Translations under genes and position numbers: made by a program
In this document: one piece after another, positions 55,483-63,789 of the stretch
Numbering within the stretch: the first letter of the stretch is position 1
Layout of the letters: every line of letters starts with the position of its first letter
From: Metabacillus dongyingensis
GTDB taxonomy: Bacteria > Bacillota > Bacilli > Bacillales > Bacillaceae
DNA: 64,000 nucleotides
Direction of reading: 5' to 3'
Assembly: GCF_019933155.2 (NCBI RefSeq)
Contig: NZ_CP082944.1
Coordinates: 2,792,001 to 2,856,000 of the forward strand
Notes under the pieces: model-generated
What the model saw: the letters and a program-made list of their open reading frames with translations, nothing else
Told to the model about the DNA's origin: nothing
Databases searched by the model: none

Positions 55483-55982
55483 ATCAAATTAGCTAAACCT
55501 TTATAGATGGCAACAATTTCATCCTGCTTCATTCTCACCAGTCCGCTTGAAGAAGGGGCAGTGAATTCCATAACTCCTGAAGCTACTGAATCGGGCTGCA
55601 GACCCCAATCTGCTTTCTGTTTTCCGCTATAGGATAAATAAACACCTTTCCCGACGAAGCAGGCTATTTTCGGCTGATAAAACGTCAGCTTATTCAAAAG
55701 CACTTTTTTGCCTTCACGATATTCTTCAGCTGTTATTTCCGCAGCAGACTTCGTTGGCCTGTCGACGATATTCGTAAAACCAAATCCTTTTTCAAGAAGC
55801 TTGAAATCTTCATTTGGTGAATAAAGCCTGTCCGTTATTCCTGCTTGAGAAAGAATTCTCCAAAAACGATTGCTTTTACTTGCATAATGATGCATGACTT
55901 CAGCTGAATACAAACTCGGATTAAACCCGATGAAGATGACATCCAGGTCATGTTTCAACAGATCAAGATCAGGATGACGCAT
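55458..55982 (-). CDS. mug: Mug/TDG-type mismatch-specific uracil/thymine DNA glycosylase
   Basis: 174 residues of the uracil-DNA glycosylase superfamily, Mug branch: active-site motif GFNPSLYSAE (E. coli GINPG), FTNIVDRPT, and the minor-groove reading loop APSSSGLVR. It removes uracil or thymine opposite G. Its ATG overlaps the yodJ stop by one base (TAATG), so it is coupled to a cell-wall carboxypeptidase gene, an unusual partner. Confidence 0.88.
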   Translation of the reverse strand: MRHPDLDLLKHDLDVIFIGFNPSLYSAEVMHHYASKSNRFWRILSQAGITDRLYSPNEDFKLLEKGFGFTNIVDRPTKSAAEITAEEYREGKKVLLNKLTFYQPKIACFVGKGVYLSYSGKQKADWGLQPDSVASGVMEFTAPSSSGLVRMKQDEIVAIYKGLANLIKEKQSFI

Positions 55983-56800
55983 TACATTTTCTTCGCTTTA
56001 TCAAAAAATTCTTCAAGTGTCAGATCGTTTTCATAGATTTCCGCTGCTTCATTTACTCCTACATAGCGCAAATGCCAAGGCTCATATGCAAACTGTGTAA
56101 TATCTTCTTTTCCTTTTTGATAGCGGATAATAAAGCCGAATTTATGAGCATTTTCCTTAACCCATTTTCCTTCTGGAGTATCTCCGAATTTCTCGGTTAT
56201 ATCCATATCGGCACTTCTGCTTGTAATATCCATAGCCAGGCCGGTCTGATGCTCGCTTTGACCAGGAAGAGCAACTGTTTCAAGTGCCACTTCATCGCCT
56301 TTACGTGCTTTCTCAACATTTAAAATGCCGGTTTGACGTTCATACGACCTGTATCCGGATACGGCAAATAGCTCAATCCCTTCTTTTGTTGCCTGTGCAA
56401 ACATTTTTTCAAGGGCAATGGCTGCTTCTTTACGAATGTAACGCTGCGGTACATCTGTATCTCCAAATGAAAACGCCACCTTTGGAGCAACAAGGTCAGC
56501 TGGCTCATATGCAGAAGGAAGTGAATATTCCTTATTCACGAGCACCATTCGATTCTCGGGATTTGTAATTGTCGGCTTTCCATTGACTTCTTGAATCTTG
56601 TTGAAAAATTGCTCCTCTAATTGGAAAAGAGCGGTATCTTCTTTTGGCTTTTCTTCCGCAGGACTCTGTTTTTCCTGCTGAGTTTCAGATTGGCCTTCTT
56701 TAAATGGATTAAGATCCTTTGACAGCTGCATTCCGGTGCATGCCGAAAGTAAAAACGTCATGGGAATCATAGTCATTACTGTTGCTTTTTTTAAGTTCAA
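55982..56800 (-). CDS. yodJ: VanY-like D-Ala-D-Ala carboxypeptidase lipoprotein
   Basis: 272 residues. Lipoprotein signal with LLSAC, a Gln/Glu/Lys-rich spacer, and an M15B peptidase domain: GYRSYERQ, SEHQTGLAMDI (zinc His and Asp) and EPWHLRYVG (catalytic Glu, zinc His). It trims terminal D-Ala from muropeptides outside the membrane. Matches YodJ by synteny. TTG start, RBS GGTAGGGTG. Confidence 0.9.
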   Translation of the reverse strand: MNLKKATVMTMIPMTFLLSACTGMQLSKDLNPFKEGQSETQQEKQSPAEEKPKEDTALFQLEEQFFNKIQEVNGKPTITNPENRMVLVNKEYSLPSAYEPADLVAPKVAFSFGDTDVPQRYIRKEAAIALEKMFAQATKEGIELFAVSGYRSYERQTGILNVEKARKGDEVALETVALPGQSEHQTGLAMDITSRSADMDITEKFGDTPEGKWVKENAHKFGFIIRYQKGKEDITQFAYEPWHLRYVGVNEAAEIYENDLTLEEFFDKAKKM

Positions 56801-56902
56801 AATTTGTTCACCCTACCTGCCTTTATGTCTTTCATGCTTTCATTTTATCACTATTGCCTAAAATGAGAAAAACTATATCTGTCAATTGTGCCAGATCTTG
56901 TC

Positions 56903-56953
56903 GAAAAAAAGAGAAAACGCACGAAAAAATTTTCATGCGTTTTCTCTTTTTTA
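56903..56953 (-). terminator. deoD terminator
   Basis: GAGAAAACGCA pairs with TGCGTTTTCTC around an AT-rich loop; strong T run. Confidence 0.85.
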
Positions 56954-57652
56954 TTTAATTGCTGCCTCTAATGCAATTTCCATCATTTCATTAAACGTCG
57001 TTTGACGTTCTTCAGATGTTGTTTCTTCGCCAGTTAAAATGTGATCGCTTACTGTCAGAACGGATAATGCCTGACGTCCGAATTTAGCTGCAAGCGTATA
57101 GAGTGCTGCTGATTCCATTTCAATTGCAAGGACACCGTATTTTGCCCATTTCTCAAGCTCAGAGTTGTCATTGTAGAACATATCTGCAGTAAAGACGTTT
57201 CCGACTTTCAGTTTTAATCCTTTTTCAGTTCCCGCATCATATGCGTGCTTCAGCAATTCAAAATCAGCAGTTGGCGCGTAATCTACACCGCCGAACGTCA
57301 TTCTGTTCATTTGTGAATCGGTTGACGCACTCATCGCCAGAATTACGTCTCTTACTTTAACGTCCTGCTGAATGGCACCGCACGTTCCAACACGGATTAA
57401 TTTTTGAACATTATAGCTTTGCATAAGCTCATTTACATAGATCGCAATTGATGGAACACCCATGCCTGTACCCTGTACAGAGATGCGATGGCCTTTATAA
57501 GTTCCGGTAAATCCAAGCATCCCGCGTACTTCGTTATAGCATACTGCATCTTCTAAAAACGTTTCTGCTATATATTTAGCTCTAAGCGGATCTCCAGGCA
57601 ATAGAATGGATTCTGCAATTTCGTTCGGTTTTGCTCCAATGTGAACACTCAT
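56951..57652 (-). CDS. deoD: Purine nucleoside phosphorylase DeoD
   Basis: 233 residues, hexameric PNP (trimeric-type fold of E. coli DeoD class). N-terminal [24 protein letters not shown] (phosphate loop GD), GTCGAIQ, and [25 protein letters not shown] are standard. It cleaves purine nucleosides for salvage. GGAGGAATGAACG before the ATG. Monocistronic. Confidence 0.96.
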   Translation of the reverse strand: MSVHIGAKPNEIAESILLPGDPLRAKYIAETFLEDAVCYNEVRGMLGFTGTYKGHRISVQGTGMGVPSIAIYVNELMQSYNVQKLIRVGTCGAIQQDVKVRDVILAMSASTDSQMNRMTFGGVDYAPTADFELLKHAYDAGTEKGLKLKVGNVFTADMFYNDNSELEKWAKYGVLAIEMESAALYTLAAKFGRQALSVLTVSDHILTGEETTSEERQTTFNEMMEIALEAAIK

Positions 57653-57833
57653 CGTTCATTCCTCCAGTTATATGTATAAAAAGGTGCTTTTTCAATATAC
57701 CATAATCAGCATTCAAAAATCTTTTCTCCTTCTACATTTTCCGATTTAACCTGTATCTTATACATGAAAATTATTAACTGTAGTGAAAATCGATCTGAAT
57801 GTAGAAAATATAGAGGACAAGGAGGGGTTAATT

Positions 57834-57977
57834 TTGGGCAAAAAACACCGCAATCGCATCAATGGGCAAAAAAAGAATAACCACATCCCGCCCGAAGCAA
57901 TTGAAGCTGAAGAAAATGCTCACGGCAAAGAAGAAACTTCAGCCAAACGAAAAAATGGGCCTGGCCATAACTTATAA
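57834..57977 (+). CDS. 47-residue basic, Lys/Asn-rich small protein
   Basis: MGKKHRNRINGQKKNNHIPP opens a hydrophilic disordered chain ending GPGHNL. TTG start with GGAGGGG 6 nt upstream. The composition recalls minor small acid-soluble spore proteins, but no named Ssp matches in my memory. The frame is open 51 nt upstream without an RBS. Ends at a terminator. Confidence 0.65.
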   Translation: MGKKHRNRINGQKKNNHIPPEAIEAEENAHGKEETSAKRKNGPGHNL

Positions 57978-57980
57978 AAT

Positions 57981-58016
57981 AAGAAAAGGCAGCGATGTCA
58001 GATCGCTGCCTTTCTT
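57981..58016. terminator. Convergent terminator before yodL
   Basis: AAAGGCAGCGAT/ATCGCTGCCTTT stem with short loop. Confidence 0.85.
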
Positions 58017-58330
58017 TATCTGACATGAACCCTGTTAATCTTCGCCCAGCCGCCAGATAACAGTTTGTAGTATGTTTGTCCACGTTTTACTTCGTCAATT
58101 AAAAGAATATCTCCAGTTGATATAAACCTCGCCTCATAATCATCCGGCACTCGGTCAGAAACGTTAAACATACAAAAAACATAATGAAGAGCTTCATTAT
58201 GTCCTGAAGCCTTTATATTCAGACGGTATACTTGTTCATAGCCTTTTTCTTCACCATATTTAGGTGTTTGGAAGATGGTGATGTCGTAATTCTGGCACCT
58301 CTTTTTTACCGCAAAAAGACTTAACCCCAT
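58016..58330 (-). CDS. yodL: YodL, sporulation-linked cell-shape factor
   Basis: 104 residues. Compact domain with YDITIFQTPKYGEEKGYEQV and PDDYEARFISTGDILLID, matching the YodL family. In B. subtilis, YodL overproduction disturbs cell width by acting on MreB. GGGGGAAT RBS. It lies between deoD and yodM as in B. subtilis. Confidence 0.85.
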   Translation of the reverse strand: MGLSLFAVKKRCQNYDITIFQTPKYGEEKGYEQVYRLNIKASGHNEALHYVFCMFNVSDRVPDDYEARFISTGDILLIDEVKRGQTYYKLLSGGWAKINRVHVR

Positions 58331-58391
58331 TTTACGATTCCCCCTTCAAAGTCGATACATTATGTATTAGAGGGCAAAAGGCAAATTTCCT

Positions 58392-59012
58392 TCATCTAAG
58401 ATAGTCTAGTTTTGTCGATTTTATCATTTCGTATCCTTTTATAATGACGAGCAGCCAAACCATACCAGCTGAAAATCCGGCCAGAACATCTACTAAGTAA
58501 TGCACGCCCAGATAGATTCTGCTCATGCCGATTAAGCCTATCAAAATAACTGTTATTCCGATCCACCATTTTCTGCTTCTTTGCTTTGATGATGTGAACG
58601 AAAGCACCAAATAACAAAGAAATCCATAAAAAGCAGTTGAATTCATTGCATGTCCGCTTGGAAAACTGTAATGCGCTGCATCGATAAGTGCATCAAAGGA
58701 CGGTCTTTCCCTATGAAATAAATCCTTTAGCTCATCATTGATAAAGCGAATGGAATAGAAAGTTCCCCACAAAAATATGGCAGGCAAAAACTTTCTAAAA
58801 AGCAAAAGAACAATTGATGCGAAGATCATAATGGGAAATTCCACTTTGATTGACCCAATATCACTGACAGTGAGAAAAAAGAAATTAAAAGGCTCAGTCC
58901 GAAAATCCTCTGCACCTTTTACAACTGCATTATCCATCTGCTGTATGCCTTCCATTTGATAAAGTACAGCTAAAAAGATAAAAAGAAAAAGAAAAAGAGC
59001 TATTTTTTTCAT
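58392..59012 (-). CDS. yodM: PAP2-family phosphatase YodM
   Basis: 206 residues, five to six transmembrane helices and the three PAP2 motifs: KDLFHRERPS, PSGHAMNS and SRIYLGVHYLVDVLAG with catalytic His residues. Likely dephosphorylates lipid phosphates such as phosphatidylglycerophosphate or undecaprenyl pyrophosphate. RBS GGAGGAG. It follows a 47-codon gene by 24 nt. Confidence 0.9.
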   Translation of the reverse strand: MKKIALFLFLFIFLAVLYQMEGIQQMDNAVVKGAEDFRTEPFNFFFLTVSDIGSIKVEFPIMIFASIVLLLFRKFLPAIFLWGTFYSIRFINDELKDLFHRERPSFDALIDAAHYSFPSGHAMNSTAFYGFLCYLVLSFTSSKQRSRKWWIGITVILIGLIGMSRIYLGVHYLVDVLAGFSAGMVWLLVIIKGYEMIKSTKLDYLR

Positions 59013-59036
59013 TGAATCTCCTCCCCCCTGCCATCT

Positions 59037-59180
59037 TTATATTTTTTTATGTTTTTTTTGCTCTTTGTGCCCAGGAGCCGGTTTTGCTTTATGAGCAATC
59101 TCGCTTGAAAACTCTTCCTGATGCTTTGCAGGCTGTTTTTTCGCTTTCTGTTCTGCACTATTTTGATGTTTGTGTGCCAT
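59037..59180 (-). CDS. 47-residue Lys/His-rich small protein
   Basis: MAHKHQNSAEQKAKKQPAKH starts a hydrophilic, lysine- and histidine-rich chain. RBS AAGGAGG 8 nt upstream of ATG 59180 is excellent. The product is probably disordered. A longer frame on the same strand (59009-59209) lacks an RBS and is a shadow. Operon with yodM likely. No family recognised. Confidence 0.65.
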   Translation of the reverse strand: MAHKHQNSAEQKAKKQPAKHQEEFSSEIAHKAKPAPGHKEQKKHKKI

Positions 59181-59308
59181 ACTAGTTCCTCCTTCTGAAA
59201 AATTGTCACCCTTTTATTTTTTCAAAACTAAGGAAGAAACATTCACATAAACGCTTTGTCCATCATTGGCATATTATAGGACATAAGACTCTGATTCAGT
59301 CAGAAAGG

Positions 59309-60103
59309 ATGATTCAACTGAAGTATCTGGTTGTCATTGTATTTTTGCTTACCTTTCTTGCCCATTATTTTCTGGCGGCTGATCCGCCATCCTTTAATGA
59401 AGAGCTTTTTATTGCACACCGCGGACTTTCCTCCATCGCTCCTGAAAATACGATGTCTTCGTTTAATCATGCTGCCCTTGAAGGATTTAATATGATTGAG
59501 CTTGATGTTCAAATGAGCAAGGACAAACATTTGGTTGTCATTCACGACATTACCCTGAAAAGAACCGCAGGCCTTGACAAAAAAATTTCAGATCTAACAT
59601 TGAAGGAACTAAAAACTCTCGATGTTGGTGAATGGTATGACGAATCGTTTGCAGGCGAAAAAATCCCTACGTTAGATGAAGTTTTTATGAAATTTAAAGA
59701 TCGCTATCATCTGCTCATTGATTTAAAACGCCCCTCTATATATCCAGGCATCGAAAAAGTCCTGACAGATAAAATATTGGACACATACTCTCCTCATGAA
59801 TTTTCTATGCTCTCCATCCAATCAACTGAGCTTAAAAGCATCATGCTTCTGAATACATTCCTGCCCCAAATCAAAAAAGGACTTGTTATCTCTTCTCATA
59901 TTACCTATCATCAGCTAAATGAGCTGGGAGCAAAGATTGATTTTATCACACTGCACAAACGGTGCCTGAATTATTATTTTTATCAGCAGGCCAAACGGGC
60001 AAAATTGACTCTGTATGTATGGGGCATACACAATAAATATGATTATAAAAATGTAAAAAGACTAGCTGTTGATGGGGTTGTGGTGGGGAAAAGGTTTGAC
60101 TAG
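59309..60103 (+). CDS. Glycerophosphodiester phosphodiesterase
   Basis: 264 residues. An N-terminal hydrophobic signal or anchor (~4-22) is followed by a GDPD TIM barrel: IAHRGLSSIAPENT (catalytic His, metal Glu), ELDVQMSKDKHLVVIHD (second His), and LIDLKR. It hydrolyses glycerophosphodiesters outside the membrane. The C-terminal WGIHNKYDYKNVKRLAVDGV is typical. Start: GAAAGG abuts ATG 59309; CTG 59318 would have ideal spacing, so a non-standard start is possible. Confidence 0.9.
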   Translation: MIQLKYLVVIVFLLTFLAHYFLAADPPSFNEELFIAHRGLSSIAPENTMSSFNHAALEGFNMIELDVQMSKDKHLVVIHDITLKRTAGLDKKISDLTLKELKTLDVGEWYDESFAGEKIPTLDEVFMKFKDRYHLLIDLKRPSIYPGIEKVLTDKILDTYSPHEFSMLSIQSTELKSIMLLNTFLPQIKKGLVISSHITYHQLNELGAKIDFITLHKRCLNYYFYQQAKRAKLTLYVWGIHNKYDYKNVKRLAVDGVVVGKRFD

Positions 60104-60165
60104 AAAACCAAGAACGTTCGTATTTCGGAGTTTAGGCGAAAATACGTACGTTCTTGGTTTGGCTT
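60104..60165 (+). terminator. Long hairpin terminator after the GDPD gene
   Basis: AACCAAGAACG/CGTTCTTGGTT (11 bp) plus CGTATTT/AAATACG (7 bp) with one internal mismatch pair and a 13-nt loop, then GGCTTTT. Longer than needed for termination. Confidence 0.7.
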
Positions 60166-60180
60166 TTATAAAAAATCCGC

Positions 60181-61053
60181 TCAATAGGAACGGATTTTAT
60201 TTCGGCGAGTTATAAAAGAAACTGCCATTTTCATATTAAGTAAACCTAAAAATAAAAACAGAATAATCATGCCCAAAACTTCAAAGCCAATCAATTTCAT
60301 GCCTACGCTCATAGCTGTAAAACAATACAGCATGGCAAGAAGCAATTTCATCTCTGCATGTTCGTAATTGACTGTCATATAAGCTCCGGCCTGAGCACCT
60401 GCAAGGCCTCCCGCTATCAAAAAAGCGCCTGTCGATAAATCTATGGGAGATTTTATGAAATAAGTGATAAAGCCACTGCTGACAATAAATAATACACTGA
60501 GAAGGCTTGTCCCGATTGCGTCTTTAGGATTAAAACCGGATAACGAAATTAAGAGCGGCACGATGATAAATCCTCCGCCGACACCAAGCATAGTTGAGAT
60601 AAATCCACCAATTGCTCCTGTAAGTACTAAAAGGACAATCGACCATTTTTTAATTGGTTTTACCACGATGCTCTTTTTTTTCTTTCTGAACAGCAAGCTC
60701 CAGGCAAAATAACTCAAAAGGAGAATAAAAGTAACGGGAATAACGGTTTTATCATATCCATTATTATTTAAGTAATAGACAAAAGGATTGGCTGCCTGAG
60801 TTGCTGCCACACCGCTTAGACCCATAATTACAGCTTCTTTCCATCTCAGGTTTTTCAATTTAAGATGAGCAATCATCCCCGAAAACGATGTTCCGATTGT
60901 ATATAATAAACTGATTGTTATCGCAGTAATTGGTTCTGTATTCATCAGCAGCAAGACAGGGGTTAATATAAATCCGCCGCCGACACCGAAAAATCCGGAT
61001 AAAATGCCAATCATAAGGCCTATTACGGCAAAAAGAAAGAAAATAAGCATCAC
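60181..61053 (-). CDS. TauE/SafE-family permease
   Basis: 290 residues, about eight transmembrane helices in two related halves, each with GGG-type loop (GVGGGFILTPVLL and GVGGGFIIVPLLI). TauE/SafE permeases export sulfite or organosulfonates, though most are uncharacterised. Nothing nearby hints at the substrate. RBS AAGGTG overlaps; start between 61053 (GTG) and 61050 (ATG). Confidence 0.85.
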   Translation of the reverse strand: MMLIFFLFAVIGLMIGILSGFFGVGGGFILTPVLLLMNTEPITAITISLLYTIGTSFSGMIAHLKLKNLRWKEAVIMGLSGVAATQAANPFVYYLNNNGYDKTVIPVTFILLLSYFAWSLLFRKKKKSIVVKPIKKWSIVLLVLTGAIGGFISTMLGVGGGFIIVPLLISLSGFNPKDAIGTSLLSVLFIVSSGFITYFIKSPIDLSTGAFLIAGGLAGAQAGAYMTVNYEHAEMKLLLAMLYCFTAMSVGMKLIGFEVLGMIILFLFLGLLNMKMAVSFITRRNKIRSY

Positions 61054-61227
61054 ACCTTAAGGCATATTTCAACTCATCTCTTATCTTATAGATACATGCT
61101 GTAAAAGAAAAGGTCATGCCTTATTGTCAGAATAAATATATTTCTCAGATGCATCTTTAAAATGGTCGCTAAAAAAAAAGCTGATGTCACAGCCTTTTCT
61201 AAGTATTCCACTTATTTTTCTCCTTTT

Positions 61228-62268
61228 TTAACGAGGTCTGGCAATAATTCCGTTATGAACTTTAATAAAACCATGCCTTAAAATATCGAAACCGTTTTCA
61301 TAAATGTACATTCCCATTTGCTGAATCGTCATTAATTCTCTGTAGGTATGATTCATAACATCAGCCATGATCTGATAATATAATTTGGATTTCAACTGAG
61401 CCCTCGGTGTAGTTAAGATCGCATATCCCCCATCTTTTAAGAACTTTCTGTGCCAATCAATGGACTCAGGTTTTTGCTCATCAGGAAAATGTTCAATCAT
61501 GCCAACGCTTATGACGATGTCAAATTCTTTTCCGAATGGAAGATTTCGAATATCTTCAACAAGGTACGTGATATTAAAATCGTTCTTATACCATACTTTT
61601 GGTGCACCAGTCACAGGGTTTTCACCTAAAAAAGGATAATGCTCAGGAAATTCGGCAAACCGGCCGTCTCGGCAAAAAACATCATAGTCCACCATGACAA
61701 TTTCACCGCCTGGATACATGGCAGCAAGCTGCATCGCTTCATAGCCTTCGGCAGCACCTAAAAATAGAATTCTTGGCTTTGAAACATGCAGTCCCTCAAA
61801 CAGCGCTCTTTTCCCCCGCGGATCCCAGATGCCATCTTCAATGCGGTGAATATAATTCCAAAGCCTGAGCTTCATTGATTTGCCGAGAACTTCTTTAACT
61901 ACAGCAGGACGGAATGCAGCAAAATTTTTCTTCAGTTCTTCATTAAATGCATTCATTTCTTCTGGGACATCTTTAACAAACCATTCATGGAAGGATTTAT
62001 TAAAATACTGCCATGATGTATGAACAGGCATGGACTTTTGATTTTCTTTTTCCCAGTCCTTTCGATCTTTTGCATATGTTTTGACTTCGTAAGGTTTTCC
62101 AACATCCTTCCACGTCAGCATCGACCAGTCCCGAACCAGATTTGTTGCAAAAAGCTCGCCTTTTTCTTCCTCTGTATAGGTGCGAAGATCAATTTTAAAG
62201 CTTTCAGATAAAGCTGTTTTTCCAATATCACTTTCCGTAAAAGGTCGTACCTCAGCTTCTGTTGGCAT
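61228..62268 (-). CDS. Methyltransferase with a large N-terminal extension
   Basis: 346 residues. The C-terminal ~190 form a class I SAM-binding domain (ILFLGAAEGYEAMQLA motif I, MVDYDVF motif II, FDIVISVGMIEHFPDEQ). The first ~155, rich in charged and aromatic residues (MLTWKDVGKPYEVKTYAKDR, SWQYFNKSFHEWFV), match no domain I know. RBS GGAGGTTTTCC. Monocistronic. Substrate unknown; the extension may bind it. Confidence 0.78.
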   Translation of the reverse strand: MPTEAEVRPFTESDIGKTALSESFKIDLRTYTEEEKGELFATNLVRDWSMLTWKDVGKPYEVKTYAKDRKDWEKENQKSMPVHTSWQYFNKSFHEWFVKDVPEEMNAFNEELKKNFAAFRPAVVKEVLGKSMKLRLWNYIHRIEDGIWDPRGKRALFEGLHVSKPRILFLGAAEGYEAMQLAAMYPGGEIVMVDYDVFCRDGRFAEFPEHYPFLGENPVTGAPKVWYKNDFNITYLVEDIRNLPFGKEFDIVISVGMIEHFPDEQKPESIDWHRKFLKDGGYAILTTPRAQLKSKLYYQIMADVMNHTYRELMTIQQMGMYIYENGFDILRHGFIKVHNGIIARPR

Positions 62269-62416
62269 GGAAAACCTCCATATTTTCTGAATTTTAAATT
62301 AATTTTATCAACCCTTGTTCATATTAGCAATGCATATTTAATCACCGCAGAAAAAATAAATATATGAAATTCAATGAGAAACTGAGAAAAACAGAGAATA
62401 CGAGAGATTTACACGT

Positions 62417-62430
62417 TGTAAACGCTTTAT
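62417..62430 (+). promoter_or_regulatory. cre-like site upstream of the RNA element
   Basis: TGTAAACGCTTTAT matches 12 of 14 cre positions. About 80 nt upstream of the first RNA-like repeat. Weak evidence alone. Confidence 0.3.
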
Positions 62431-62510
62431 TTGCCTTAAAACAGATTATTCTGAATCTTTAATTATTGTAAAGATTTTGTTAAGATGAATTTACTCACTC
62501 ATAGGAAGGC

Positions 62511-62905
62511 GTGATTCCAATGACGACGGTAAGCGAAGCATATCAGAATCACATCCAGTAAAAAATCAGCCCGTGAAAACTGATTTTGAGGTGTGTGGAT
62601 ATGCGGGGAAACGTGAATCTGACTAAGGGGATGATTCCAATGACGACGGTGAGCGAAGCATGCTAAGATCATGATGCAGATGAAAATAGCCCGTGAAACC
62701 TATTTTCGCAGCATGTGGGCATGCGGGAAAATCAAAGCAAAAGAATAAACTGATCGAATCCGTGCAAGACATTAATTGAAAGCAATCAATTGATTCAAAG
62801 CAGCGAATGGTTATTAGTAAGAAAGGAAAGAACAAAAAAGTGAATATGTTTGATTCAAGATAAGACGCTGTTTATGTTCTGTATACATAGACAGCGTTTT
62901 GTTTT
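62511..62905 (+). ncRNA. Tandem structured-RNA candidate with terminator
   Basis: Two copies of an about 100-nt element start at 62511 and 62631, exactly 120 nt apart. Each has: a closing stem (GTGAT/ATCAC, ATGAT/ATCAT) around the near-invariant CAATGACGACGGTRAGCGAA; an 8-bp hairpin (AAAATCAG/CTGATTTT; GAAAATAG/CTATTTTC) with loop CCCGTGAAA; and a third stem (GTGTG/TATGC; GCATG/CATGC). The arms change in compensatory fashion. A plus-strand terminator (ACGCTGT/ACAGCGT, 62864-62905) follows. Both flanking genes are on the minus strand, so a plus transcript would be a separate RNA. No family recognised. Confidence 0.65.
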
Positions 62906-62915
62906 GAGCTTATTT

Positions 62916-62957
62916 TTGTAAAAAGACGTTTCTTTTTTGTAAAAAGACGTTTCTTTA
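62916..62957. repeat. Duplicated terminator arm
   Basis: TTTTTGTAAAAAGACGTTTC occurs twice head to tail (second copy offset about 23 nt). The second copy forms, with GAAACGCC, the minus-strand terminator of the next gene (62938-62975). Confidence 0.6.
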
Positions 62958-62981
62958 TAGAAACGCCTTCAGCTTGATTAT

Positions 62982-63203
62982 TCAGTTGCTTGCATTTTCT
63001 ATAGACATATATTCTTCCTCTAAATATTGAAGGAATCGGTCTGCTGCATCATGCACCGGTCCATATTTCCCTGTATCTTGTATACGCTGTTTTGCAGCAT
63101 CTATAAAAGGATAATAAGCTGCCTGAATTTCCAGGTCCTTGATTAATTGTTCCCGCGTTTTATCCAGTACTGTATACTTTCTAGTCCAAAGATTCTCACT
63201 CAT
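62982..63203 (-). CDS. Small hypothetical protein
   Basis: About 73 residues, charged and helical (TRKYTVLDKTREQLIKDLEI, HDAADRFLQYLEEEY). No recognised family. GAAGGG upstream serves ATG 63203 or an in-frame GTG 6 nt before it. Ends at a terminator hairpin. Function unknown. Confidence 0.6.
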   Translation of the reverse strand: MSENLWTRKYTVLDKTREQLIKDLEIQAAYYPFIDAAKQRIQDTGKYGPVHDAADRFLQYLEEEYMSIENASN

Positions 63204-63307
63204 AACCACTTTCAACCCTTCCCTTTTCACAAGAAGCGCGGAGCTCGCTTCGATTCTCTTTATGTATATAGTCCGTACGACATTAATCTGCGGTGTTTAT
63301 TATAAGT

Positions 63308-63595
63308 TTAAACTGTTTCTAATAATACAGTAGACAAATAAGGAAACTTTTCAGCTGTTTCCCCGCCGAATTCCTCTGTAAGAGCTGCTGCAAGCATGCT
63401 TGAAACCGTTTCTTTTTTTTGAATATCAAATGTCACAATTTCATTGGCATTTAAACCGAATGTAAGGCCTGTATGTGTGTAGCCTATAAAAAAGCGGTCT
63501 GTCTGCAGACTGTTAATGACGTCTTCTTTCTCTAATCCGAGAGTGATTAAAGATAACTTTCCTTTTTCTGTGCCGATTTCAATTTCGTAGATCAT
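63308..63595 (-). CDS. Small hypothetical protein
   Basis: 95 residues, mixed alpha/beta and soluble (MIYEIEIGTEKGKLSLITLG, FFIGYTHTGLTFGLNANEIV). AAGGAGG precedes the ATG. No family recognised; the YTHTGLTFGLN stretch would be the part to search. Function unknown. Confidence 0.65.
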   Translation of the reverse strand: MIYEIEIGTEKGKLSLITLGLEKEDVINSLQTDRFFIGYTHTGLTFGLNANEIVTFDIQKKETVSSMLAAALTEEFGGETAEKFPYLSTVLLETV

Positions 63596-63789
63596 GGCTG
63601 CATCCTCCTTAAATTGTAGTGCGTTAAAAATTTGTAATGTTCATGACAAATCATTTCAATTAATAAGTCAGAAATAAATTGTCTTTCTATACTATACGTT
63701 CCATGCCGCTCTTTTTTTGTCTGTTCTCTTAAATTGGAAGATTTTTTTACTGTTGAAGCACTTGTTGACACAGGATTAAAATAGCCTCT

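Noticed and set aside
59009..59209. 66-codon minus-strand frame
   Set aside because: It is the wrong frame over the 47-codon gene at 59037-59180, which has the good RBS.
60104..60165. LexA-type SOS box in AAGAACGTTCGTATTT
   Set aside because: Spacing between half sites does not fit the Bacillus CGAAC-N4-GTTCG consensus; the sequence is a terminator arm.
62511..62760. Short plus-strand frames (MTTVSEA...; PVK..F..CG.AGK...) shared by both RNA copies
   Set aside because: The encoded peptides stop or diverge in one copy, while base-paired positions change together; RNA structure explains conservation better.
62623..62835. 70-codon minus-strand frame across the RNA repeat
   Set aside because: Cys/Phe-rich shadow of the structured repeat; no RBS and only one copy is open.
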